From the NCBI RefSeq assembly GCF_042646605.1, contig NZ_JBHRUG010000016.1:62001-126000 (forward strand): a stretch of 64,000 bases of DNA, in the 5' to 3' direction. Source of the stretch: Litchfieldella rifensis (GTDB lineage Bacteria; Pseudomonadota; Gammaproteobacteria; Pseudomonadales; Halomonadaceae). Shown piece by piece: positions 42,734 through 50,531 of the stretch. Each line of letters starts with the position of its first letter. Within the stretch, counting starts at the first letter, position 1. The notes beneath the pieces were generated by a model. It ran no database searches. It had not been told where the DNA came from and worked only from the letters and a program-made list of their open reading frames with translations. The translations under genes and the position numbers were made by a program.

Positions 42734-43627
42734 TCAGGACGGCGCCTGCTTGCGCGTGGCGAGGTAGATCCCCGCGGCGATGATCAGTACGGCGCCCAAG
42801 TAGGTTTCGAGGCGTGGCACGTCGGCGAAGAACACGTAGCCGGACAGCGATGCCCAGACGATCTGGATGTACAGGAAGGGGGACACCAGTGAGGCGGGGG
42901 CGAAGCGCATCGACAGGATCAGGCCGAACTGGCTTGCGGCTCCCAGTACGCCGACGGAAAAGAACAGCGGCAAGTCACCGAGGGCGATGGGCGTCCAGAA
43001 GGCCGGTACCACTGCGCTGCTGACCACGGCGCCCGCCAGGCCGGCATAGAACAGCGAGGTCAGGGGGTGATCGGCGCGCCCGAAGCGTCGCGTGCAGAGT
43101 TGGTAGAGCGCGAAGCACAGCGTCATGCCGAAGGGTAGCAGGATGGCCGGCTGGGAGCGCCAGTCGATGGGCCCCACCGCGATGATCACGCCGATGAAGC
43201 CGACCAGTACCGCCAGGCCCCGACCTGGGGTGACGCGCTCCTTGAGCAGGGGAATGGCGAGCACGGTCACCAGCAACGGCGAGCTGAAGTTGATCACATA
43301 GACCTGCAGCAGGGGTAGCTCGCGAAAGGCCAGATAGGCGAAGGTACTGGCAGCGAGCAGCAGCAGGCCGCGCAGGGTTTGTCCTCCCAGTGAACCGGTG
43401 CGCAGCAGGTCGCGGCCGCGTGGCAGGCCCAGCCATAGCAGGTAGCCCATCAGCACCAGCATATGCCCGGCGTAACGTGCCCAGACCACCTGGATGGGGG
43501 AGTAGTCTTGACCCAGCATCTTGACGCCGGTATCCAGCATCACGAACAACAGGCCCGCCGCCAACATGAAGGCGATACCCAGTAGGGGGCGATCTCCCGG
43601 TAGAGCGGTGGTCGATGAATGGGACAT
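42734..43627 (-). CDS. EamA/DMT-family metabolite transporter
   Basis: A 297-aa membrane protein of the drug/metabolite transporter superfamily with ten hydrophobic segments in two EamA repeats (LGIAFMLAAGLLFVMLDTGVK opening the first; GMTLCFALYQLCTRRFGR opening the second). ATG at 43627, preceded by GGGGAGGC, is chosen over an upstream in-frame codon at 43690. A PcaR-type box lies 84-107 bp upstream of its start, so it is probably part of the hydroaromatic regulon, importing or exporting an intermediate such as dehydroshikimate or protocatechuate. Confidence 0.88.
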   Translation of the reverse strand: MSHSSTTALPGDRPLLGIAFMLAAGLLFVMLDTGVKMLGQDYSPIQVVWARYAGHMLVLMGYLLWLGLPRGRDLLRTGSLGGQTLRGLLLLAASTFAYLAFRELPLLQVYVINFSSPLLVTVLAIPLLKERVTPGRGLAVLVGFIGVIIAVGPIDWRSQPAILLPFGMTLCFALYQLCTRRFGRADHPLTSLFYAGLAGAVVSSAVVPAFWTPIALGDLPLFFSVGVLGAASQFGLILSMRFAPASLVSPFLYIQIVWASLSGYVFFADVPRLETYLGAVLIIAAGIYLATRKQAPS

Positions 43628-43710
43628 GGGCCTCCCCAAAAGCGGCGGCTGGCAGAAAATGTGCCAGGCTAAAAGATAGCAAGCTAACATATTCTACGCG
43701 ACGATCGGCT

Positions 43711-43734
43711 ATTCATCAATCGAACATGTGTTCG
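43711..43734 (-). promoter_or_regulatory. PcaR-type box upstream of the EamA permease
   Basis: On the minus strand CGAAC-ACAT-GTTCG-ATTGA-TGAAT: 13 of 15 half-site positions match the pcaB box, with identical spacing. Confidence 0.6.
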
Positions 43735-43808
43735 CTATGCAAATGTCGCATGAATTCCTCATTGCCCGCTGGGATGCGGGACGCGCTTCGGGCTGGATCG
43801 GGATGCGG

Positions 43809-44633
43809 CTACTGGTCGAGCAGCCGGCGTGTCCGGTCGAGGGCCATGCGGGCGCGTTCCCGGGCGCTGACACCCTGATCGCGCAGCCGCTGAGTGGGAA
43901 TCTCCAGGCTCAGCGGCACATCAACGGGCAGCACCGCCAGCATCCCCCTCAGGTCGATATCGCCGTCGCCCGGAAAGAGGCGCTCGCTGCGTGCCTCACG
44001 GAGGATCTCGTCCATGTCGTCGGGGATTGGGCCGGCAACGTCGCAGAGCTGCACGTAGCGCATCCACTCCCGGGGAACCTTGGCCAGGTCCTCGAGGCGG
44101 CTGGCGGAGCGGCTGAGGTGGAAAGCGTCGACCAGCAGGCAGGCATGGTCGTGGCCGGCCGCGCGCACGGCGCCGACGATGCGGCTGGCCTGGGACAGGT
44201 TCTTGACGCCGGTCCAGGGCATGAACTCCAGGTGCGGGTGCAGGCCGTAGGAGCGCGCCAGCTCGCACAGGGCGGCGAAGTTGTCGATGGTGCGATTCTC
44301 GTCGTCATCGTTGCCGGCTACCAGGACTTCGCTGGCGCCCAGTTCGGCACCGATCTCCAGTACCCGGACGAAATCATCTGCGACCCGGGTCTCGGGCCTG
44401 AGACGCAGGATCTCGATATCCACCACCTGCAGGCCGGTATCGCGGACTCTATCCCGTGTCTGGCGCAGCAGGCCGGTATCGCTCAGCAGCGGGAAGTGGT
44501 GCTCTTCTGCCGTGGCCGGGATCAGGCGCAGGCCGACACCCTGATAACCGGCACGGGCCGCCACTTCCACCATCTCGGGAGGGGCAAGCTCCAGCACGGT
44601 GAGAGCGGCCAGGGAAACGATACGTGGTGTCAT
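43809..44633 (-). CDS. Sugar phosphate isomerase/epimerase-like TIM-barrel protein
   Basis: A 274-aa AP-endonuclease-2/xylose-isomerase-like barrel. Metal-ligand strands are visible as LHPHLEFMPW (Glu), CLLVDAFHLS (Asp, His), YVQLCDVAG (Asp) and LSLEIPTQ (Glu). It has the same fold as the N-terminal half of QuiC but lacks the HPPD-like half. ATG at 44633, following the FAD dehydrogenase stop (44645) by 11 bp, makes the two one operon. It could be a second dehydratase or isomerase acting on a hydroaromatic ring acid delivered by that dehydrogenase. Function inferred only from context. Confidence 0.8.
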   Translation of the reverse strand: MTPRIVSLAALTVLELAPPEMVEVAARAGYQGVGLRLIPATAEEHHFPLLSDTGLLRQTRDRVRDTGLQVVDIEILRLRPETRVADDFVRVLEIGAELGASEVLVAGNDDDENRTIDNFAALCELARSYGLHPHLEFMPWTGVKNLSQASRIVGAVRAAGHDHACLLVDAFHLSRSASRLEDLAKVPREWMRYVQLCDVAGPIPDDMDEILREARSERLFPGDGDIDLRGMLAVLPVDVPLSLEIPTQRLRDQGVSARERARMALDRTRRLLDQ

Positions 44634-44644
44634 CGAAAACCTCT

Positions 44645-46363
44645 CTACTGTGGGCTGGCGTCGTCGGTGCTCTGGCCGGCGGCATGGCAACCGGCGATAT
44701 AGCCGAAGGTCATGGCGGGGCCCAGGTTGATGCCACCCGCCGGATAGAAGCCGCCCATGATGCTGGCCATGTCGGTGCCCGCGGCGTAGAGCCCGGGAAT
44801 CGGCTCGCCCGACTCGTTCAACACCTGAGCATGCTCGTTGGCCTTGAGACCGGCGAAGGTGCCGAAGCAGCCCGGCACCACCTTCACGGCATAGAAGGGG
44901 CCCCGGCCCAGCGGTGCCACGCAGGGGTTGGGCTGGTGTGCCGGATCGCCCTGCTTGCGGTTGTAGGGGGTGGAACCGCGGCCGAACTCGGGATCTTCAC
45001 CGCGAAGGGCGTGCACGTTGTAGGTCTCGATGGTGCGCTTGAGACCGTCGGGATCGATGCCGCAACTCTGGGCCAGTTCCTCGACGGTGCGGCCGACCTT
45101 GAGATAGCCCTTGCGGATCCAGCGCTTGAAGGGCACCGGTGCCGGGCGGGTGATACCGATACCGTAGCGGCGCTGGAAGCGGTGGGTACAGATCAGCCAG
45201 GAGCAGACCTCCTCGCCTTCCGGCACGTTCTTGATCATGGCATCGACGTAGTCGTAGTAGCCATGGGCCTCGTTGACGAAGCGCTTGCCATTGGCCAGCA
45301 CGCCGATGACGCCGGGCTTGCCGCGGTCGATGATGTGTGGGAAATGGCCCTCGCGGCCATTGGCATAGGGCACCCGCGACACCGGGGCCCAGGCCACCGG
45401 CGAGTAGAGGCTGGTATCGACCCGAGCGCCCACGGCCTCGCCCAGGCGCAGGCCGTCGCCGCTGGCGGAGTCGGGCGGCAGCGCCCAGTGCTCCTGGCCG
45501 CTGGGGGTACGCGGAAAGAGTTCGCGGCGGCGTTCGACATCGTTGGGAAAGCCGCCGGCGGCGAGCACCACCCCGCGCCGGGCGCGTAGGGTCACTTCCC
45601 CCTGCGGCGTCTCCACCGCCACGCCGCTGACCCGTTCGCTGTCCTCGATCAGGCGCTTGGCCGGTGACGACACCCAGGTCTCCACGCCCAGGTCGTCGAC
45701 GGACTTGGCCAGGCGGCCGATCAGGGCCACGCCGTTGATCAGCTGCATGGCGCGCCCATGGCGGGCCAGGTCATAGAGATGGCGGGTGAAGCGTCGGGTC
45801 ACGTGCAGAAATGACGTGAACGAGCGGGTGAAGGTCAGGAAGGCCATCAAATCCGGACCGGCCTGGATCGGCATGCCCAGGAAGGCGGTCTCGGGCATGG
45901 TCTTGCGCAGCTTGTGGATGCTCTTGCCCAGTTCGCGGCCGTCATAGGGCGCGGCGATCACCGAGCGGCCACCGGTACCGGCGCCGGGGATGTCGCCGTG
46001 GATATCGGCGATGGCGTTGCCATCGGTGAATTGCAGGGCGGTGTGCGCTTCGAAGAAGCTCACCATCCTCGGGCCGGCGTCGAGGAAGGCATCGATGCGC
46101 GTGGGGTCGTAGCGCTCGCCGAGCTCGTGACGCAGGTAGGTGCGCACCGTCTCGGGGTCCTCATCGATCCCCGCCCGCTTGGCCAGCGGATTGAGCGGTA
46201 CCCACATCCAGCCTCCGGACCAGGCGGTGGCGCCGCCCAGGGCGTCGTCCTTCTCGACCACTACCACCTCGAGACCGTGATACGCCGCGGTGACTGCCGC
46301 CGACAGGCCGGCGGCGCCGGAGCCCACCACGACCAGGTCGCAGTCATGAATCTTGTCGCTCAT
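44645..46363 (-). CDS. FAD-dependent dehydrogenase (3-ketosteroid-dehydrogenase/fumarate-reductase flavoprotein family)
   Basis: A 572-aa flavoprotein. The dinucleotide motif VVVGSGAAGLSAAVTAAYHGLEVVVVEK begins at residue 10, followed by GGATAWSGGWMWVP, typical of the ketosteroid Delta-1-dehydrogenase group. GLYAAGTDMASIMGGFYPAGGINLGPAMTFGYIAG near the C-terminus closes the FAD fold. Members desaturate cyclic ketones, including ring acids on the way to aromatics. In an operon with the TIM-barrel protein downstream and in the middle of the hydroaromatic region, it may desaturate or help aromatise a cyclohexane-type acid. Its promoter bears both a PcaR-type box and a TTCTAGAA box. Confidence 0.85.
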   Translation of the reverse strand: MSDKIHDCDLVVVGSGAAGLSAAVTAAYHGLEVVVVEKDDALGGATAWSGGWMWVPLNPLAKRAGIDEDPETVRTYLRHELGERYDPTRIDAFLDAGPRMVSFFEAHTALQFTDGNAIADIHGDIPGAGTGGRSVIAAPYDGRELGKSIHKLRKTMPETAFLGMPIQAGPDLMAFLTFTRSFTSFLHVTRRFTRHLYDLARHGRAMQLINGVALIGRLAKSVDDLGVETWVSSPAKRLIEDSERVSGVAVETPQGEVTLRARRGVVLAAGGFPNDVERRRELFPRTPSGQEHWALPPDSASGDGLRLGEAVGARVDTSLYSPVAWAPVSRVPYANGREGHFPHIIDRGKPGVIGVLANGKRFVNEAHGYYDYVDAMIKNVPEGEEVCSWLICTHRFQRRYGIGITRPAPVPFKRWIRKGYLKVGRTVEELAQSCGIDPDGLKRTIETYNVHALRGEDPEFGRGSTPYNRKQGDPAHQPNPCVAPLGRGPFYAVKVVPGCFGTFAGLKANEHAQVLNESGEPIPGLYAAGTDMASIMGGFYPAGGINLGPAMTFGYIAGCHAAGQSTDDASPQ

Positions 46364-46375
46364 CTAGCACCAGTC

Positions 46376-46394
46376 TTAGAACTTGATTCTAGAA
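46376..46394 (+). promoter_or_regulatory. TTAGAAC-N4-TTCTAGAA element upstream of the FAD dehydrogenase
   Basis: Same sequence blocks and spacing as 39188-39206 at tctC. It lies 13-31 bp upstream of the start codon, a position where a bound protein would block initiation. Confidence 0.5.
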
Positions 46395-46423
46395 ATTAGA
46401 GCAAAGCTTCGGTGTTTGCAATG

Positions 46424-46447
46424 CGTACTATGGTTCGCTGAACGATC
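46424..46447 (+). promoter_or_regulatory. PcaR-type box upstream of the FAD dehydrogenase
   Basis: CGTAC-TATG-GTTCG-CTGAA-CGATC: 13 of 15 half-site positions match, spacing identical. Located 61-84 bp upstream of the FAD dehydrogenase start and just past the stop of the AEC permease. Confidence 0.55.
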
Positions 46448-46450
46448 ATC

Positions 46451-47404
46451 TCAGTGCGTAGCGATCATGCCGCTGGTGTCGAGCAGCCAGATCGTCAGGC
46501 TGATGGTGACGAAGGAGGCCAGGGTCGCCATCATCAGGGCGGCGGCGCTGACGCCCGCCAGGCCATAGCGCTGGCCGAAGATGGGGAACACGCTGATCAT
46601 CGGGGCGCTGGCGAACAGCAGGGCGCCTGCCAGCAGGAAAGGGTCCAGCGATGGCAGCGACAGGAAGGCCAGCAGAACCGCTAGCGGGTGCAGTATCAAC
46701 TTGCCCAGGACGATCTGGCCAACATCCCCCGCCATTCCCCTCGTCCTGAGCCCATAGAGGGTACCGCCGATCACGAACAGGGCGACGGGGGCGGCGGCGC
46801 TCGCCAGCATATCGATAGTCTTCGCTACCGGCCCTGGCAGGGTCAGTCCCGAAGCCGAGAATACCACCCCCACCGTGAGGCCGATCAGGATGGGATTCCT
46901 GGCCAGGCGAGTGGCGGTCTGGCGCAGCGCCTCGCGAAAGCCGACGCCGCTGTGGTTGCCCAATTCCCCCAGGATCAGGGCGGCGGGAATGATCAGCAGG
47001 TTCTCGATCAGCATGTTCATGGCCAGGAAGACCGCCGCGGGAGAGCCCAGTACCATGGCGGCCACCGGGTAGCCCACGAAGCCACTGTTGGAAGCGGCCA
47101 TGCCCATCGCATGCATGGCGCTGGCGCTCAGTGGCTTGCGTTGCAGGCGCCGGGTCAGCAGCAGGGCACCGGCGAAGATCGCGACCGAGCCGAGACCATA
47201 GGCCAGTAGGTAGTGTGGATTCAGCACCTCTTGCAGAGGATGCTGGGTAAGGGCGCGAATGACCAGGGCGGGCAGAGCACAGTACAGGACGAAGGTGCCC
47301 ACGCCCTGGACCTGGGGGCGGGTGACGATGCCTCCGAGCATGGCCAGGTAACCTACGCCGATGAGCAGGAAAATCGGGGACGTGATGCCGAGAATAGCGA
47401 GCAA
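46451..47404 (-). CDS. AEC-family (auxin efflux carrier) permease
   Basis: A 317-aa inner-membrane transporter with ten hydrophobic segments. It shows the AEC pattern: LLIGVGYLAMLGGIV, FVLYCALPALVIRALT, MGMAASNSGFVGYPVAAMVLG (about residues 100-120) and a matching second half with LILHPLAVLLAFLSLP. Relatives carry malonate, malate or other organic acids. It starts 9 bp after the IclR gene stop on the same strand, so the two are probably co-transcribed. Confidence 0.88.
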   Translation of the reverse strand: MLAILGITSPIFLLIGVGYLAMLGGIVTRPQVQGVGTFVLYCALPALVIRALTQHPLQEVLNPHYLLAYGLGSVAIFAGALLLTRRLQRKPLSASAMHAMGMAASNSGFVGYPVAAMVLGSPAAVFLAMNMLIENLLIIPAALILGELGNHSGVGFREALRQTATRLARNPILIGLTVGVVFSASGLTLPGPVAKTIDMLASAAAPVALFVIGGTLYGLRTRGMAGDVGQIVLGKLILHPLAVLLAFLSLPSLDPFLLAGALLFASAPMISVFPIFGQRYGLAGVSAAALMMATLASFVTISLTIWLLDTSGMIATH

Positions 47405-47413
47405 AAGGGGGCC

Positions 47414-48193
47414 TTATGAAAACAGCCGCGAGGCCTGGCTGGACTGCGACAGTTCCACGGCGGCACGCAGTAGCAGCGGGGCCAGTTGGTGAATGCGGGG
47501 CTCGGTCAAGCGCACGCTGGGACCGGCGATGCTCAGGACCCCCAGGATATGGCCGTCGACAGGGTGGGGTACCACCGCCGCCAACGCCGAGGTGCCCGGT
47601 GCCGCGTTTTCCCGTTGCCAACTGTAACCATGGGTGCGCGCCTGGTTGAGTCGCTCGATGAGCTCGGCATGCGAGCGCGGCGCATTGGGGCCATAGTGCG
47701 TTGGGTCGCCAATCCCTTGTGCCTCGACCAGGGCGAGCGCCTCGTCATCGCTCATGCTCGCCAGCCAGGCGTGCCCTGAAGCGGTGTAGTACAGCGGAGC
47801 CTCGCGGCCCATGTCCGGATCGTAGCGTAGTCCCGAGCGCGCCCCCTGGGCCTTGGCGATCCAGATCTGATGGTTTCCTTCGATGATTCCCAGGCGTACC
47901 AGCTCACCCGTGTCCTCGGCCAGGCGGTCGAGGATCGGTTGCACGATATCGGCGGCGCCGCTGCTGGCCAGGTAACGACAGCCCATGGCCACCAGGCGAG
48001 TGGATAACTGATAGTGGCCGCTCAGCGGATCCTGACGGACATAACCGAGGCGAATCAGTTCGTGGCAGATGCGGTGGGCGGCGCTCTTGGGGATGGCCAG
48101 TTGTTCGGCGAGGGTCTGAAGCGGCAGGCCGCGGGCATCGCCGGACAGGGCGTCCAGCACGCCCAGGGTGCGCTCGATCAGGCTTCCGGCCAT
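47414..48193 (-). CDS. IclR-family transcriptional regulator
   Basis: A 259-aa regulator with an N-terminal winged helix (LPLQTLAEQLAIPKSAAHRICHELIRLGYVRQD, about residues 23-55) and a C-terminal IclR effector domain (GASGHAWLASM near residue 137, GVLSIAGPSVRL near residue 221). It probably senses a ring acid or its intermediate. A TTCTAGAA palindrome lies 29 bp upstream of its start, and the same core is found at tctC and the FAD dehydrogenase. It is distinct from the PcaR-like IclR protein encoded next door. Confidence 0.9.
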   Translation of the reverse strand: MAGSLIERTLGVLDALSGDARGLPLQTLAEQLAIPKSAAHRICHELIRLGYVRQDPLSGHYQLSTRLVAMGCRYLASSGAADIVQPILDRLAEDTGELVRLGIIEGNHQIWIAKAQGARSGLRYDPDMGREAPLYYTASGHAWLASMSDDEALALVEAQGIGDPTHYGPNAPRSHAELIERLNQARTHGYSWQRENAAPGTSALAAVVPHPVDGHILGVLSIAGPSVRLTEPRIHQLAPLLLRAAVELSQSSQASRLFS

Positions 48194-48220
48194 GATGCGG
48201 CTCCTTGGATGGAAAGAGTG

Positions 48221-48230
48221 ATTCTAGAAT
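48221..48230. promoter_or_regulatory. ATTCTAGAAT palindrome upstream of the IclR gene
   Basis: A perfect 10-bp palindrome 28-37 bp upstream of the IclR start. Its 8-bp core is shared with 39199-39206 and 46387-46394. On the minus strand it is preceded by CGCT, as in the tctC element. Candidate autoregulatory operator. Confidence 0.5.
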
Positions 48231-48260
48231 AGCGGTCCAGAAGCATCATCCTGACGTCAT

Positions 48261-49052
48261 CTAGCTGACGTTGGCGCGAATCAGCTGTGCCTTCTCCTGC
48301 AGCAGGGGCAGGAACTTGCGGATCAGGGTGTCGAAGTCGATGCGCGCGGCATTGGTGCTGATATTGATGGCTCCCAGTAGCTTGCCGCTGGCATCGAACG
48401 CGGGCACCGCCAGCGAACGCAGGCCGGAATCGAGCTCCTGGTCGGCGATCGCGTAACCCTGCTGGCGCACCTTGAGGATGCAGTTGCGCAACTCGGCCTT
48501 GTCGGTGATGGTCTTGTCGGTATAACGCTCCAGTACCACACGCTCGAGATAGGCATCCAGCTCGTGGTCGGGAAGCTGCGCCAGCAGGACCCGGCCCATG
48601 GAGGTATGCGCCGCAGGCAGGCGGGTGCCTACCGAGAGGGTAATCGCCATCAGCCGGTGGCGAGCCGAGGAGCGTGCGACATAGATGACGTCGTCGCCGT
48701 CGAGGACACCTAGCGAGGAGGACTCGCCGCTCTCGGCGGTGATATCCTCGAGATACTGCTGGATCACCGAGCGGTAATTGTTGGCCGACAGGAAGGCATA
48801 GCCGAGTTGCAGCACCTTGGGGGCCAGCTCGAAATGGCGTTGATGCTTGCGCACGTAGCCCAGCGCATGCAGTGTCAGCAGAAAGCGGCGGGCGCGGGCA
48901 CGATTCATGCCGGTGCGCGCGGCCACTTCACTCAGCGTCATGCGCGGGTTGGCGTCGTCGAACGCCAGAATCACCTCCAGGCCGCTGGCCAGGGCGGTGA
49001 CGAAGTCGCGGTCATCGGGGCTCAGGGTATCGTCCTGCACTGGGTTATCCAT
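48261..49052 (-). CDS. pcaR: PcaR/PcaU-like IclR-family regulator
   Basis: A 263-aa regulator of the PcaR/PobR/PcaU subgroup of IclR, which controls protocatechuate genes in response to 3-oxoadipate or protocatechuate. The winged helix spans about residues 25-70 (MTLSEVAARTGMNRARARRFLLTLHALGYV). The effector domain has SSLGVLDGDDVIYVARSSARHRLMAITLSVGTRLPAAHTSMGRVLLA, closely like PcaR, and ends in the PcaR-type IDFDTLIRKFLPLLQEKAQLIR. It is divergent from pcaB with the box 49105-49128 between them. The call as PcaR rather than PcaU rests on the match to pca neighbours. Confidence 0.85.
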   Translation of the reverse strand: MDNPVQDDTLSPDDRDFVTALASGLEVILAFDDANPRMTLSEVAARTGMNRARARRFLLTLHALGYVRKHQRHFELAPKVLQLGYAFLSANNYRSVIQQYLEDITAESGESSSLGVLDGDDVIYVARSSARHRLMAITLSVGTRLPAAHTSMGRVLLAQLPDHELDAYLERVVLERYTDKTITDKAELRNCILKVRQQGYAIADQELDSGLRSLAVPAFDASGKLLGAINISTNAARIDFDTLIRKFLPLLQEKAQLIRANVS

Positions 49053-49104
49053 CGGTATGATCCGTATCGAGTTGCTCTAGGCCTGAGTTCCAATCTAGCA
49101 TATT

Positions 49105-49128
49105 GTTCGAATTACGAACACTTGTTCG
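49105..49128 (-). promoter_or_regulatory. PcaR-type box between pcaR and pcaB
   Basis: On the minus strand CGAAC-AAGT-GTTCG-TAATT-CGAAC: three exact half-sites, one palindrome plus one direct repeat, the architecture described for the PcaU/PobR sites of Acinetobacter. It lies 53 bp upstream of pcaR and about 60 bp upstream of pcaB. Confidence 0.75.
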
Positions 49129-49187
49129 ACTTTTGGTTGAGGTCCGGTGGCTCGATGAGCGGCTACCATGCGTCGGGAGAACTCGCT

Positions 49188-50528
49188 ATGCCTGCTGCCC
49201 TGATCCAGCATCCCTTCATGAGCCAAGTCGCTCTGGCCGACTGTAACGGCGAGGCCCTGGTCGCGGCCATGCTGAGCTTCGAGCTGGCGCTGGCCGAGGT
49301 CCAGGAAGCGCGCGGCGCGCTCCCGGCAGGGGCCAGCCGGCGCATGGCCGAGCAGTTGCGCGCCCATACCTTCGAACTCGACGCTCTGGCAACGGGGGTC
49401 GCCAGCGGCGGTAACGTCGCCATCCCCTTCGTCAAGCAGGGCCGTGCCGCCCTGCCCGATGACCTCAAACGCTACTGGCATCTGGGGGCCACCAGTCAGG
49501 ACGTGGTCGACAGCGCCCTGATGCTGCTGCTCAAGCCACGCTTGACGTCGATCGACGGTTTGCTGCAGCGCTGCCGTGCCGCCGCCATCGCCCTGATGCA
49601 GGCCCACGACGAGACGGTGATGGTGGGTCGCACCCTGATGCAGCAGGCGCTACCGATCACCTTCGGGGTCAAGGTCGCCCACTGGGCGTTGGGGCTCGAA
49701 CAGGCGAGGCGCCGTCTCGCGCCGCTGGTCGAGGCTGGTCTGCCGGTCCAGTTCGGTGGCGCGGTGGGCGTGCATTCCGGCTGGGACGACCTGGGGCTCG
49801 ATTTCATGGACGCCCTGGCCGAGCGCCTGGGGCTGGCGGCCCCGCTATTGCCCTGGCATACCGATCGCCAGCCGATCCATGCCGTGGCGACAGCCCTGGA
49901 TGCGGTGGCCGGCGCCGCCGAGAAACTGGCGCTGGATGTGTCGTTGCTGACCCAGACCGAGATCGGCGAAGTCTCCGAACCGGGCGGCGAGGGCATGGGG
50001 GAGTCCTCGTCGATGCCGCACAAGCGCAATCCGGTGCGCTGTGCGCTGATCCGCGGCGCAGCTCGCCAGATCCACGGCCACACCACGGTGATCCTCAATG
50101 CCGTGGCCCAGCCGTTGGAGCGCGGGCTCGGCGAATGGCATGCCGAATGGACGCCGTTGATCGACAGCGCCCTGTTGCTGGAAGGCGCGCTGGAGCAAGC
50201 CGCCGTCCTGCTCGAGGGGCTGGAGGTCCACCCCGAGGCCATGCGCCGCAACCTGGAGGCCAGCGGCGGGGCGATCATGGCCGAGCCGGTCTCGCGCCTG
50301 CTGGCACCGCTCGTCGGCCAGGACGCCGCCAAGCGCATCAGTGCCGAGGCCGCCGAGACGGCACGCCGGCAGGGGCTACCCTATGCCGAGGTCTTGAAGA
50401 CCCACCCAGAGGTGAATGGGAAAGTCGAAGCCGCCGCTCTGGAAGACGCCGCTGCACCGGCAACATATATCGGTAGCAGCAAGGCGCAGGTGGCAAGGAC
50501 TGTCACCTGGTTGAAGAACGCTGACTGA
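49188..50528 (+). CDS. pcaB: 3-Carboxy-cis,cis-muconate cycloisomerase
   Basis: Second enzyme of protocatechuate degradation, cyclising 3-carboxymuconate to a lactone. The 446-aa protein belongs to the fumarase/aspartase superfamily: LGATSQDVVDSALMLLLKP (about residues 100-118), GRTLMQQALPITFG and the superfamily signature GESSSMPHKRNPV (about residues 270-282). The ATG at 49188, with GGGAG 8 bp upstream, is preferred over 49155. It converges on the isopropylmalate-dehydrogenase-like gene with 3 bp between stops and has no terminator of its own; a remnant of its 3' end with a terminator stands at 61430-61575. Confidence 0.94.
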   Translation: MPAALIQHPFMSQVALADCNGEALVAAMLSFELALAEVQEARGALPAGASRRMAEQLRAHTFELDALATGVASGGNVAIPFVKQGRAALPDDLKRYWHLGATSQDVVDSALMLLLKPRLTSIDGLLQRCRAAAIALMQAHDETVMVGRTLMQQALPITFGVKVAHWALGLEQARRRLAPLVEAGLPVQFGGAVGVHSGWDDLGLDFMDALAERLGLAAPLLPWHTDRQPIHAVATALDAVAGAAEKLALDVSLLTQTEIGEVSEPGGEGMGESSSMPHKRNPVRCALIRGAARQIHGHTTVILNAVAQPLERGLGEWHAEWTPLIDSALLLEGALEQAAVLLEGLEVHPEAMRRNLEASGGAIMAEPVSRLLAPLVGQDAAKRISAEAAETARRQGLPYAEVLKTHPEVNGKVEAAALEDAAAPATYIGSSKAQVARTVTWLKNAD

Positions 50529-50531
50529 CGT

